From UBA5905 sp964609975 (GTDB taxonomy: Bacteria > Bacillota > Clostridia > Oscillospirales > Acutalibacteraceae), in the NCBI GenBank assembly GCA_964609975.1, contig CAZSTR010000012.1, positions 1 through 42,526 on the forward strand: a stretch of 42,526 nt of DNA, read 5' to 3'. Position numbers and translations under genes: made by a program. The notes under the pieces are model-generated. The model was not told the origin of the DNA and did not search any database. It worked only from the letters and a program-made list of their open reading frames with translations. Shown piece by piece: positions 8,030 through 15,709 of the stretch (position 1 is the first letter of the stretch; each line of letters begins with the position of its first letter).

Positions 8030-9050
8030 GATTGCTTTGACGGAGCTTGAGCGGCTTTTCGCCGCTCTGTCGGAGACCGGCACGCTGTATGTGCCGGTGG
8101 ACACCGCTGCCGGCGCAAAATTCGACCGCTGGGAAAGCGGAAAGGCGCTGTCGGATGCGCTGAACACCGGCCGCGGAATTAAGGATTTCTTTTTCCCCCA
8201 GACGGAAAACCTGATGGCCTTCAAAACCGAGGGCAAGAAGGTGGCTATCGAGGACACCCGTCGGGAGCAGGTGGATTTCGTGCTGTTTGGTGTGCGTGGC
8301 TGTGATGTGCAGGCGATGGAGGTGCTGGATCGGGTGTTCCTGGCGGAGCCGAAGGACAGCTATTATGAAAACCGCCGCGCCCACGGAACGGTGATTTCCA
8401 TGGCCTGTAACCGCCCGTCGGAGACATGCTTCTGCGGCACCTTTGGCATTGACGCTGCCGACCCGATGGGGGATATCGTCTGCTGGAAAACGGCGGACAC
8501 CCTGTTCATGAAGGGAAAAACCGAAAAGGGTGCCGCTCTGCTGGCTCAGCTGGAATCGGTCACCGAGGCCGCCGAGGAGGCGGAGGCCGAGCCGCAGAAA
8601 AAGCAGATTGCAGAGCGGCTGGCGGCGTTGCCGCTGGCGACCCTGTCCGCGGAAGCCTTCGGTCCCGGGAAAACGGAAGCTTTCTTCAATGCCCCCGAAT
8701 GGGCGGAGCTGTCCGAGTCCTGCCTGGGCTGCGGCACTTGCACCTTCGTGTGCCCCACCTGCCAGTGCTATGACATCAAGGATTTCAACACCGGCCACGG
8801 TGTGGAGCGCTTCCGCTGCTGGGACAGCTGTATGTATTCCGAATTCACCAAAATGTCGGCGGGTCAGCCTCGTCTGACCCAGTTGGAGCGGTTCCGTCAG
8901 CGGTTCATGCACAAGCTGGTGTATTATCCCACCAACAACGACGGTTTGTTTTCCTGCGTGGGCTGTGGCCGTTGCCTCAACAAATGCCCCATTCGCATGA
9001 ACATTGTCAAGGTGATGAAAAAACTGGGAGGAGGCACGCAGGATGCTTGA
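8022..9050 (+). CDS. Flx-type 2x[4Fe-4S] subunit, AsrA/sulfhydrogenase-beta-like
   Basis: 342 residues resembling anaerobic sulfite reductase subunit A and sulfhydrogenase beta. The N-terminal domain has FGVRGCDVQAM (89-99) and the cysteine cluster ETCFCGTFG (134-142), and the C-terminal part has Cys234/237/240/244 and Cys312/315/318/322. In Hdr-Flx complexes this protein relays electrons between the flavin reductase subunit and the rest of the complex. It overlaps the genes on both sides by 8 bases, the pattern expected for stoichiometric subunits. No asrB/asrC siroheme subunit is nearby, so a role in sulfite reduction is unlikely. Confidence 0.82.
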   Translation: MRKIALTELERLFAALSETGTLYVPVDTAAGAKFDRWESGKALSDALNTGRGIKDFFFPQTENLMAFKTEGKKVAIEDTRREQVDFVLFGVRGCDVQAMEVLDRVFLAEPKDSYYENRRAHGTVISMACNRPSETCFCGTFGIDAADPMGDIVCWKTADTLFMKGKTEKGAALLAQLESVTEAAEEAEAEPQKKQIAERLAALPLATLSAEAFGPGKTEAFFNAPEWAELSESCLGCGTCTFVCPTCQCYDIKDFNTGHGVERFRCWDSCMYSEFTKMSAGQPRLTQLERFRQRFMHKLVYYPTNNDGLFSCVGCGRCLNKCPIRMNIVKVMKKLGGGTQDA

Positions 9051-9873
9051 AAAAGAACCTCTGATGCCGGTGATCGGTGAGGTCACGGACATCCGAATGG
9101 ATACGCCGGATGTGAAAACTTTTCGGGTGGTCACGGCGGACGGGAAAAAGGCCTTTGAGCATATGCCCGGCCAGTGTGCGATGCTGTCCATGCCCGGCGT
9201 GGGTGAGGCGATGTTCTCCATCACCTCTTCCCCCACGAACACGGAATTCATGGAGTTTTCCATCAAAAAATGCGGTTGTGTCACCGAATGGCTGCACGCC
9301 ATGGAGGTGGGCCAGCAAATCACCATTCGTGGCCCCTATGGACGCCCCTTCCCGGTGGACACGGAGTTCGCCGGGAAGGATATGTTGTTCATCGCCGGCG
9401 GTATCGGCCTGGCGCCGTTGCGCTCGGTGATCAACTATTGCCGCCATTATCGGGATCGCTACGGAAAAATTGACATCGTGTACGGCTCCCGCAGCATGCA
9501 GGATTTGGTGGACTACAAGGAAATTATCGACGAGTGGTCCACCGACGCTGGTGTGAATGTGCACCTGACCATTGACCGGGAACAGCCGGAATGGGATGGT
9601 CATGTGGGCTTTGTGCCCAATTATGTGAAGGAGCTGGGCTTCTCCACCGATAAGATTGCCATTCTTTGTGGCCCGCCGATTATGATTAAGTTCACGCTGG
9701 CCGGCCTGCAGGAGCTGGGCTTCGATAAGACCCAGGTGTATACCACGCTAGAGCTGCGAATGAAATGCGGAATCGGCAAATGCGGCCGGTGCAATGTGGG
9801 CGCCAAATATGTCTGCAAGGACGGCCCGGTGTTCCGTTGCGACGAGCTGGACGAGCTGCCGGACGAGTATTAA
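9043..9873 (+). CDS. flxA: FlxA-like NAD(P)H:acceptor flavoprotein with [2Fe-2S] site
   Basis: 276 residues of the ferredoxin-NADP reductase superfamily (AsrB/SudB/dihydroorotate dehydrogenase electron-transfer type). An FAD-binding beta-barrel is followed by the nucleotide-binding GGIGLAPLRS at 119-128, CGPPIM at 209-214 and a C-terminal [2Fe-2S] motif Cys242/247/250/258. It should be the electron entry point, oxidising NADH (or NADPH) and passing electrons to the iron-sulfur subunits and on to FlxD-HdrA. ATG 9043 has GGGAGGAGG just upstream. Specificity for NADH over NADPH is an inference from Flx precedent. Confidence 0.88.
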   Translation: MLEKEPLMPVIGEVTDIRMDTPDVKTFRVVTADGKKAFEHMPGQCAMLSMPGVGEAMFSITSSPTNTEFMEFSIKKCGCVTEWLHAMEVGQQITIRGPYGRPFPVDTEFAGKDMLFIAGGIGLAPLRSVINYCRHYRDRYGKIDIVYGSRSMQDLVDYKEIIDEWSTDAGVNVHLTIDREQPEWDGHVGFVPNYVKELGFSTDKIAILCGPPIMIKFTLAGLQELGFDKTQVYTTLELRMKCGIGKCGRCNVGAKYVCKDGPVFRCDELDELPDEY

Positions 9874-9893
9874 AGCGGAGGAGACGGATATAT

Positions 9894-10568
9894 ATGGAAA
9901 ACATGGTGAATGTCTATCTGTTTGGAAAAAAATACAGCGTTCCGGACGATTTGACCATTATGCGGGCGATGGAATATGCCGGCTATCAGCTGGTGCGCGG
10001 CTGTGGCTGTCGCAACGGCTTCTGCGGCGCCTGCGCCACGATTTATCGCATTAAGGGCGACCGCACGCTGCACACCTGCCTGGCTTGCCAGACGAAGGTG
10101 GAAAATGATATGTATGTGGCGACCCTGCCCTTTTTCCCGCTGGTTAAGCAGGTGTACGACATCGAGAAAATTCAGCCCACCGAGCAGATTATGATGCAGC
10201 TGTATCCGGAAATCTATGCCTGCGTCGGCTGTAACGCCTGCACGAAGAGCTGCACCCAGGGCTTGAATGTGATGCAGTATATCGCCTATGCTCAGCGGGG
10301 CGAATTCGACAAATGCGCCGAGGAGTCCTTCGACTGCGTGATGTGCGGTGTGTGCTCCTCCCGGTGCCCGGCGGGGATTTCTCATCCCCAGGTGGCTATG
10401 CTAGCTCGTCGGCTCAACGGAAAATATCTGGCACCCAAGACGGCTCATCTGGCCGAGCGGGTGCAGGAAATTCAGGACGGCACCTTCACGGAGCTGATCG
10501 AGGCCTTGATGGATAAGCCGATCAGCGAGCTGAAGGAGCTGTATAACAACCGGGAAATCGAGAAATAA
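9894..10568 (+). CDS. Soluble fumarate reductase iron-sulfur subunit (TfrB N-terminal-like)
   Basis: 224 residues: an N-terminal plant-type [2Fe-2S] domain (Cys39/44/47 and Cys62 or Cys65) followed by two [4Fe-4S] motifs, Cys110/113/116/120 and Cys148/151/154/158. This layout is that of SdhB/FrdB-like proteins and of the N-terminal half of methanogen thiol:fumarate reductase TfrB, whose C-terminal half is HdrB-like. Here the CCG domains are absent from this protein but present in the separate hdrB of the same operon. It ends 13 bases before the flavoprotein gene. ATG 9894 is preceded by GCGGAGGAG. Likely role: electron bridge from the Hdr complex to the fumarate-reducing flavin. Confidence 0.85.
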   Translation: MENMVNVYLFGKKYSVPDDLTIMRAMEYAGYQLVRGCGCRNGFCGACATIYRIKGDRTLHTCLACQTKVENDMYVATLPFFPLVKQVYDIEKIQPTEQIMMQLYPEIYACVGCNACTKSCTQGLNVMQYIAYAQRGEFDKCAEESFDCVMCGVCSSRCPAGISHPQVAMLARRLNGKYLAPKTAHLAERVQEIQDGTFTELIEALMDKPISELKELYNNREIEK

Positions 10569-10581
10569 GGAGGGCTGTCGG

Positions 10582-12180
10582 ATGTATCCAAAAGAATTTG
10601 AAGCTTCCCTGAAGGCGGTGGAGGCGGCTCGCGAGGCGAACATTGCCTATGAGCCGGCCCGTATGACTGCGGATGAAAAAGAGGCCCTTTTGGCTGCCTA
10701 TCATCCCGATTATAAGAAAAGCGAGTTTTCCACTCTGCAAATCGGCCCGAACAAGGGAGAAAAGGTGCCCCATGAGCTGTGCGAAATGCTGCAGGCACAC
10801 AGCCGGATTTCGGCCGCGGATGTGGATTTGACCGATGTGGCCTATGATGTGGATGTGCTCATCATCGGCGGCGGCGGCGCCGGCGCTTCGGCGGCCATCG
10901 AGGCCGACGAGGCCGGGGCGAAGACGATGATTGTCACGAAATTGCGCATCGGCGACGCCAACACGATGATGGCGGAGGGCGGAATTCAGGCGGCGGACAA
11001 GCCCAACGATTCCCCCGCGATTCACTTCGTGGACGCCTTCGGCGGCGGCCATTATGCCGCCAAGCGGGAGCTGCTGGCGAAGCTGGTGTGCGATGCGCCG
11101 GAGGCCATCCAGTGGCTCAACGATTTGGGCGTGGAATTCGACAAGGCGCCGGACGGCACTATGGTCACCACCCACGGCGGCGGCACCTCCCGCAAGCGGA
11201 TGCACGCGGCGAAGGACTATTCCGGCGCCGAAATCATGCGCACCCTGCGGGATGAGGTTCTGAACCGGGGAATCCCGATGGTGGATTTTACCGCCGCCAT
11301 CGAGCTTATTCTGGACGAAAAGGGTCGTGCGGCCGGCGCGGTGCTGATGAACATGGAAACGGGAGAGCTGATGGTGGCCCGTGCGAAGACGGTCATCATC
11401 GCCACCGGCGGCGCGGGACGGATGCACTATCAGGGCTTCCCCACCTCCAACCATTATGGCGCGACGGCCGACGGACTGGTGCTGGGCTATCGAGTCGGAG
11501 CGAAGCTTCTGTATGCGGAAACCCTGCAATATCACCCCACCGGCGCGGCCTATCCCCAGCAGATTTTCGGCGCTCTTGTGACCGAAAAGGTGCGTTCGCT
11601 GGGCGCGAAGCTGGTGAACCGGGACGGTACGGTATTCATGCACCCGCTGGAGACCCGTGATGTGGCGGCCGCGTCCATCATTCGGGAGTGCTCTGACCGG
11701 AGTGAGGGTGTGGAAACCGGCAACGGCGCGGCCGTTTGGCTGGACACCCCGATGATCGAAAAAATCGGTGGCGAGGGCACCATCGAGAAGCGTATCCCCG
11801 CCATGATGCGGATGTTCGGAAGCTATGGCATCGACATCCGGAAGGAGCCGATTCTGGTGTATCCGACCCTGCATTATCAGAATGGCGGTCTGGACATCAC
11901 GCCGGATGGCATGACCACCAATGTGGAGAACCTGTATGTGGCCGGCGAGGCGGTTGGGGGCATCCACGGACGCAACCGGCTCATGGGTAACTCTTTGCTG
12001 GATATCATCGTTTTCGGACGCACCGCCGGTCAAAGCGCCGCCGCCCGTGCAAAGGATGTACAGCTGGGTGCGTTGACACTGGAGCATATCGCTAAATTCG
12101 ACGCGGAGCGTGCGGCGGCTGGGGTGGAGACCGAGGCGGTTTCTCCGAAGCTGTTGCCTGATTATCGTCGAAAGAAATAA
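10582..12180 (+). CDS. Soluble fumarate reductase flavoprotein subunit (TfrA/FrdA-like)
   Basis: 532 residues. The FAD motif GGGGAGASAA is at 96-105. Active-site positions known from FrdA are all present: His318 in HPTG, Arg359 in LETRD, His431 in HYQNGG and Arg466 in NRLMGNS. The histidine that covalently holds FAD in quinol-linked FrdA/SdhA is replaced: the equivalent segment reads ANTMMAEGG, with Asn127. Non-covalent FAD is typical of soluble fumarate reductases and aspartate oxidases. Residues 1-88, before the FAD motif, are an extension without recognised domain. No FrdC/FrdD anchor follows. With malate dehydrogenase and fumarase in the operon, fumarate to succinate is the best reading; aspartate oxidase is the main alternative, but nadA/nadC are absent and an iron-sulfur partner is present. 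Confidence 0.87.
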   Translation: MYPKEFEASLKAVEAAREANIAYEPARMTADEKEALLAAYHPDYKKSEFSTLQIGPNKGEKVPHELCEMLQAHSRISAADVDLTDVAYDVDVLIIGGGGAGASAAIEADEAGAKTMIVTKLRIGDANTMMAEGGIQAADKPNDSPAIHFVDAFGGGHYAAKRELLAKLVCDAPEAIQWLNDLGVEFDKAPDGTMVTTHGGGTSRKRMHAAKDYSGAEIMRTLRDEVLNRGIPMVDFTAAIELILDEKGRAAGAVLMNMETGELMVARAKTVIIATGGAGRMHYQGFPTSNHYGATADGLVLGYRVGAKLLYAETLQYHPTGAAYPQQIFGALVTEKVRSLGAKLVNRDGTVFMHPLETRDVAAASIIRECSDRSEGVETGNGAAVWLDTPMIEKIGGEGTIEKRIPAMMRMFGSYGIDIRKEPILVYPTLHYQNGGLDITPDGMTTNVENLYVAGEAVGGIHGRNRLMGNSLLDIIVFGRTAGQSAAARAKDVQLGALTLEHIAKFDAERAAAGVETEAVSPKLLPDYRRKK

Positions 12181-12211
12181 GAAAGAATAAATTGAAAAAG
12201 AGGAATGAAAT

Positions 12212-12529
12212 ATGACAGACCTGTTGGAAGCACTTATGATTTTCTGCTTCGGCCTTTCCTGGCCGATTTCCATTCGCAAATCCTGGGTTTCCCGGACGGC
12301 GAAAGGAAAAAGCCTGTTCTTTGAGGTGTTTTTGCTGATCGGCTATGTCTGCGGAATCGTGCGCAAGATTTTGTTGCTGATGAATCCGGATACCAGCCGG
12401 GATTTCCTGTTCTATCTGAGCTTCTTCTTCTATGTGCTGAATTTTGTGGAAATCTCCATTGATGTGGCGCTGTATTTCCGTAACAAGAAGCTGGACGAGG
12501 CGGCGGACAAGGCGGCCGCGGCGGTATAA
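12212..12529 (+). CDS. Small three-helix membrane protein, PQ-loop/SemiSWEET-like
   Basis: 105 residues with three hydrophobic stretches (about 5-20, 37-52 and 65-85) and a charged, Ala-rich tail. The segment SWPISIRKSW followed by KGKS resembles the PQ-loop pattern (Pro near the end of helix 1, a Trp/Lys turn, then a Gly-Lys-Ser-like entry to helix 2), though the Gln is replaced. It lies 31 bases after the fumarate reductase flavoprotein and 41 before the thioredoxin-like [2Fe-2S] gene, so it is cotranscribed. It could be a dicarboxylate or small-solute transporter half, or a membrane tether for the complex; neither is shown by sequence. Confidence 0.6.
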   Translation: MTDLLEALMIFCFGLSWPISIRKSWVSRTAKGKSLFFEVFLLIGYVCGIVRKILLLMNPDTSRDFLFYLSFFFYVLNFVEISIDVALYFRNKKLDEAADKAAAAV

Positions 12530-12570
12530 ATCGCTGGACGGTCACGGAAAATGAGGAAAGGGAAGTGTCT

Positions 12571-12810
12571 ATGAAAATCACAGTTTGTATCGGTTCCTCC
12601 TGCCACATTAAAGGCTCGCGCCGCGTGGTGGATCAGCTGCAAAAGCTGTTGGCGGCCCATGAGCTGGCCGACAAGGTGGAGCTGGCCGGCACCTTCTGCA
12701 TGGGCAAATGCCAGCAGGGGGTTTGCGTGACGGTGGACGGCGAGTTTTATTCGGTGACACCGGAAACGGTGGAGGCGTTCTTCGCCGAGATCGTTCTGCC
12801 CCGCGCGTAA
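12571..12810 (+). CDS. Thioredoxin-like [2Fe-2S] ferredoxin (NuoE/HydC-like)
   Basis: 79 residues with cysteines at 6, 11, 43 and 47, the Cys-x4-Cys...Cys-x3-Cys pattern of thioredoxin-fold [2Fe-2S] proteins (NuoE C-terminal domain, HydC, HndA). It lacks the helical N-terminal domain of full NuoE. ATG 12571 is preceded by AGGAAAGGGA; a GTG at 12565 would add two residues. Such small ferredoxins commonly precede [FeFe]-hydrogenase sensor genes in Clostridia, as here, and probably exchange electrons with the hydrogenase homologue encoded next. Confidence 0.85.
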   Translation: MKITVCIGSSCHIKGSRRVVDQLQKLLAAHELADKVELAGTFCMGKCQQGVCVTVDGEFYSVTPETVEAFFAEIVLPRA

Positions 12811-12852
12811 AAGAGCGGATTTTTCAAAACGGAACAGAAAGGGGAGTACAGA

Positions 12853-14526
12853 ATGGATTGCCTGACCTTGAAAAAGTCCAATTGTAAGAACTGCTATAAA
12901 TGTATTCGCTATTGCCCGGTGAAGTCCATTCGCTTTTCCGGCAACCAGGCATATATCATCGGCAACGAGTGTATCATGTGCGGCCAATGCTTTGTGGTTT
13001 GTCCCCAGGACGCCAAGCAGATTGTGGATGAAACGGAAAAGGTGAAGGTGCTGCTGCAAAGCGCCGGACCGGTGATTGTCAGTCTGGCTCCTTCTTTCAT
13101 TGCCAATTATCCCGGAATCGGGATTCAGGCCATGCGTCGGGCACTGAAAAAGCTGGGCTTCGCGGATGTGGAGGAAACGGCGCTGGGCGCCACCATCGTG
13201 AAAACTGAATATGAACGCATGATCGACGAGGAAACGCGGGATGTAATTATCTCCTCCTGCTGTCATTCCATCAATCTGCTGATACAGAAGTATTTTCCGG
13301 CTCAGCTGGCGAATTTGGCGGATGTGCTGTCGCCGATGCAGGCTCACTGCCAGGACATCAAGCGGCGCTATCCTCAGGCGAAAACGGTGTTCATCGGCCC
13401 CTGCGTGGCGAAGAAGGATGAGGCACAGCATTATGAGGGTCTGGTGGATGCGGTGTTGACCTATGACGAGCTGACGGCCTGGCTGAAGGCAGAGAACATC
13501 GAGCTGGAGCCGGAGCTGGACGCTGAGGAGGAAAGCCGTGCCCGGTTTTTCCCCACCGCCGGCGGAATCCTCAAATCTCTGGCGCACACCAATCCCCACT
13601 ATACCTATATGGCGGTGGATGGTGTGGAAAACTGCATGGCCGCTCTGCGGGACATCGAGAGCGGAAAGGTGCATCGGTGCTTCATCGAGATGTCGGCCTG
13701 CGTGGGAAGCTGTGTGGGCGGCCCGGTGATGGAAAAGTTCCACCGTTCCCCGGTTCAGGACTATGCGGCGGTGGCGAAATATGCTGGCGAGCGGGATTTC
13801 CGGGTGGATCAGCCGGAGGCGGTGGCGTTGCACAAGGAGTTCGTTTCTATCGAGCATAAGCTGCAGCCTCCCTCCGAGGAGGAAATCCGGGATGTTCTTC
13901 GCCAAATGGGGAAAGTGAAGCCCTCCCAGGAGCTGAACTGCGGCTCCTGTGGCTATGACACCTGCCGGGAAAAGGCTATCGCCGTCTGTCAGGGGAAGGC
14001 GGAAATTTCCATGTGCCTGCCCTATTTGAAGGACAAGGCGGAAAGCTTCTCCGACACCATCGTGCGCAGCACCCCCAACGGCCTCATCGTGCTCAACGAG
14101 AAGCTGGAGGTGCAGAAAATCAACAAGGCGGCGCAGAAAATTCTCAATATTCGCTACGCCTCTGATATTTTGGGCGACCAGGTGGTGCGTATTTTGGAGC
14201 CGGCGGACTTTTTGGCTGTGCTCAGCAAGGGAAAGGCCATCCATAACAAGCGCACCTATCTGGTGGAATACGACAAATATGTGGAGGAGACCATCGTATA
14301 CGACCGGGAGTACCGGCTACTTGTCTGTATTCTGCGGGATGTAACCGAGGAGCAGTCCCAGCGGGAGAAAAAGGAGAGCATTAGCCGCCAGACGGTGGAA
14401 ATCGCCGACCGGGTGGTGGATAAGCAAATGCGCATCGTGCAGGAAATCGCTTCGCTGCTGGGCGAAACGGCAGCGGAGACGAAGATCGCCCTGACAAAGC
14501 TGAAGGAGTCGATCCAGAATGAATAA
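12853..14526 (+). CDS. [FeFe]-hydrogenase-like protein with C-terminal FeS and PAS domains (putative sensor, HydS/HsfB-type)
   Basis: 557 residues. Order of domains: 2x[4Fe-4S] ferredoxin (Cys11/14/17/21, Cys40/43/46/50); hydrogenase H-cluster domain with all four ligand cysteines in modified motifs SSCCH (135-138), GPCVAKK (182-188) and SACVGSC (281-287); a Cys363/366/371/388 [4Fe-4S] motif as in RnfB-type FeS domains; then a PAS domain (about 402-500) and a helical C-terminus. The proton-relay Cys136 is also present. Attaching PAS to a hydrogenase is characteristic of proposed H2 or redox sensors. The overlap of 8 bases with the SpoIIE-like phosphatase suggests the signal goes to that protein. 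Whether it retains H2 turnover cannot be told from sequence. Confidence 0.88.
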   Translation: MDCLTLKKSNCKNCYKCIRYCPVKSIRFSGNQAYIIGNECIMCGQCFVVCPQDAKQIVDETEKVKVLLQSAGPVIVSLAPSFIANYPGIGIQAMRRALKKLGFADVEETALGATIVKTEYERMIDEETRDVIISSCCHSINLLIQKYFPAQLANLADVLSPMQAHCQDIKRRYPQAKTVFIGPCVAKKDEAQHYEGLVDAVLTYDELTAWLKAENIELEPELDAEEESRARFFPTAGGILKSLAHTNPHYTYMAVDGVENCMAALRDIESGKVHRCFIEMSACVGSCVGGPVMEKFHRSPVQDYAAVAKYAGERDFRVDQPEAVALHKEFVSIEHKLQPPSEEEIRDVLRQMGKVKPSQELNCGSCGYDTCREKAIAVCQGKAEISMCLPYLKDKAESFSDTIVRSTPNGLIVLNEKLEVQKINKAAQKILNIRYASDILGDQVVRILEPADFLAVLSKGKAIHNKRTYLVEYDKYVEETIVYDREYRLLVCILRDVTEEQSQREKKESISRQTVEIADRVVDKQMRIVQEIASLLGETAAETKIALTKLKESIQNE

Positions 14527-15691
14527 TCTGTGCGCAGACATCGGCTGGAAAAGCATAAACCATGACGGCGAGCAGCTGTGCGGTGACCATGTGGACATCG
14601 TGGAGCGGGATGAGGATTCCACGGTGATTGTGCTGGCGGATGGATTGGGAAGCGGCGTGAAGGCCAGCATCCTGTCCACGCTCACCTCCCGCATCATTTC
14701 CACGATGATGGCTGAGGGGCTGTCCCTGGAGGAATGTGTGTCCACCATCGCCGCAACCCTTCCCATCTGCTCGGTGCGAGGGGTGGCCTATTCTACCTTC
14801 ACCATCATTCATCTGGTGAACAACGAGACGGCGGAGCTGATTCAGTACGATAACCCCCATGTGATTCTTATTCGGGATTGCGAAAGCTATGAATATCCCC
14901 GCAGTGAGCTGAACATTGACGGAAAGCTGATTTATAAATCGGTGATTCCGTTGCAGGAAAACGACATTCTGATCGCCATGAGCGACGGCTGTCCCCATGC
15001 GGGCATCGGTATTGCCTATAACTTCGGCTGGAAGCGGGAGGACATCGCGGACTTCATGAAGGGCTTCGCTCATGTGGGGTATACGGCGAAAACGCTGGCG
15101 ACGATGCTTCTGGACGAATGTGACAAGCTGTATGAGCATAAGCCTGGCGATGACGCCACGGCCTGCGTGGTGCGTATTCGGCGGCGGGAGCCGGTGAACA
15201 TCCTCTTTGGCCCGCCCCGCAACCCGGACGACTGCGACCGGATGATGTCGCTGTTTTTCTCCAAGGAGGGGAAGCATATCGTCTGCGGCGGCACCACCTC
15301 GTCCATCGTGGCGAAATATCTTGGAAAGCCGCTGAAGGCCAGCCTGTGCTTCGAGTCCGGCGATGTGCCGCCGACGGCAGAAATCGAGGGCGTGGATTTG
15401 GTGACGGAGGGCGTCATCACCATGAACAAGGTGATCGAATATGCCAAGGACGCGCTGGATCAGAATGAAGCCTATGAGACATGGGGCTTCAAGCGGGACG
15501 GCGCATCCATGATTTGCCGATTGCTTTTTGAGGAGGCCACCGATATCAACTTCTATGTGGGACGGGCGATCAACCCGGCACACCAAAATCCGGAATTGCC
15601 CATCAATTTTAACATCAAGATGAATTTGGTGGAGCAGCTGTCCGACTGTCTCAGACGGATGGGCAAGCGCATCAAGGTCAGTTATTTCTAA
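14519..15691 (+). CDS. SpoIIE-family PP2C-type serine phosphatase
   Basis: 390 residues. The N-terminal 220 residues form a PP2C/SpoIIE phosphatase with the metal-binding signatures LADGLGSG (Asp41), MSDGCPH (Asp156) and PGDDATA (Asp211/Asp212). The remaining 170 residues are not a domain I recognise; they include GPPRNPDDCDRM and a GGTTS segment. No sensor domain or membrane helix is visible, so input probably comes from the PAS-hydrogenase protein whose gene it overlaps. This gene order is found with sensory [FeFe]-hydrogenases in other Clostridia. The phosphorylated substrate is not in the window. Confidence 0.87.
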   Translation: MNNLCADIGWKSINHDGEQLCGDHVDIVERDEDSTVIVLADGLGSGVKASILSTLTSRIISTMMAEGLSLEECVSTIAATLPICSVRGVAYSTFTIIHLVNNETAELIQYDNPHVILIRDCESYEYPRSELNIDGKLIYKSVIPLQENDILIAMSDGCPHAGIGIAYNFGWKREDIADFMKGFAHVGYTAKTLATMLLDECDKLYEHKPGDDATACVVRIRRREPVNILFGPPRNPDDCDRMMSLFFSKEGKHIVCGGTTSSIVAKYLGKPLKASLCFESGDVPPTAEIEGVDLVTEGVITMNKVIEYAKDALDQNEAYETWGFKRDGASMICRLLFEEATDINFYVGRAINPAHQNPELPINFNIKMNLVEQLSDCLRRMGKRIKVSYF

Positions 15692-15709
15692 TGGAGGAAA
15701 GAAAAAAGC

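Noticed and set aside
10582..12180. L-aspartate oxidase (NadB) call
   Set aside because: No nadA or nadC is nearby, and an iron-sulfur partner plus mdh-fumC precede it; retained only as the alternative.
12430..14244. 604-codon - strand open frame opposite the PAS-hydrogenase gene
   Set aside because: Shadow frame produced by GC-rich third positions; the + strand has cluster motifs and a ribosome binding site.
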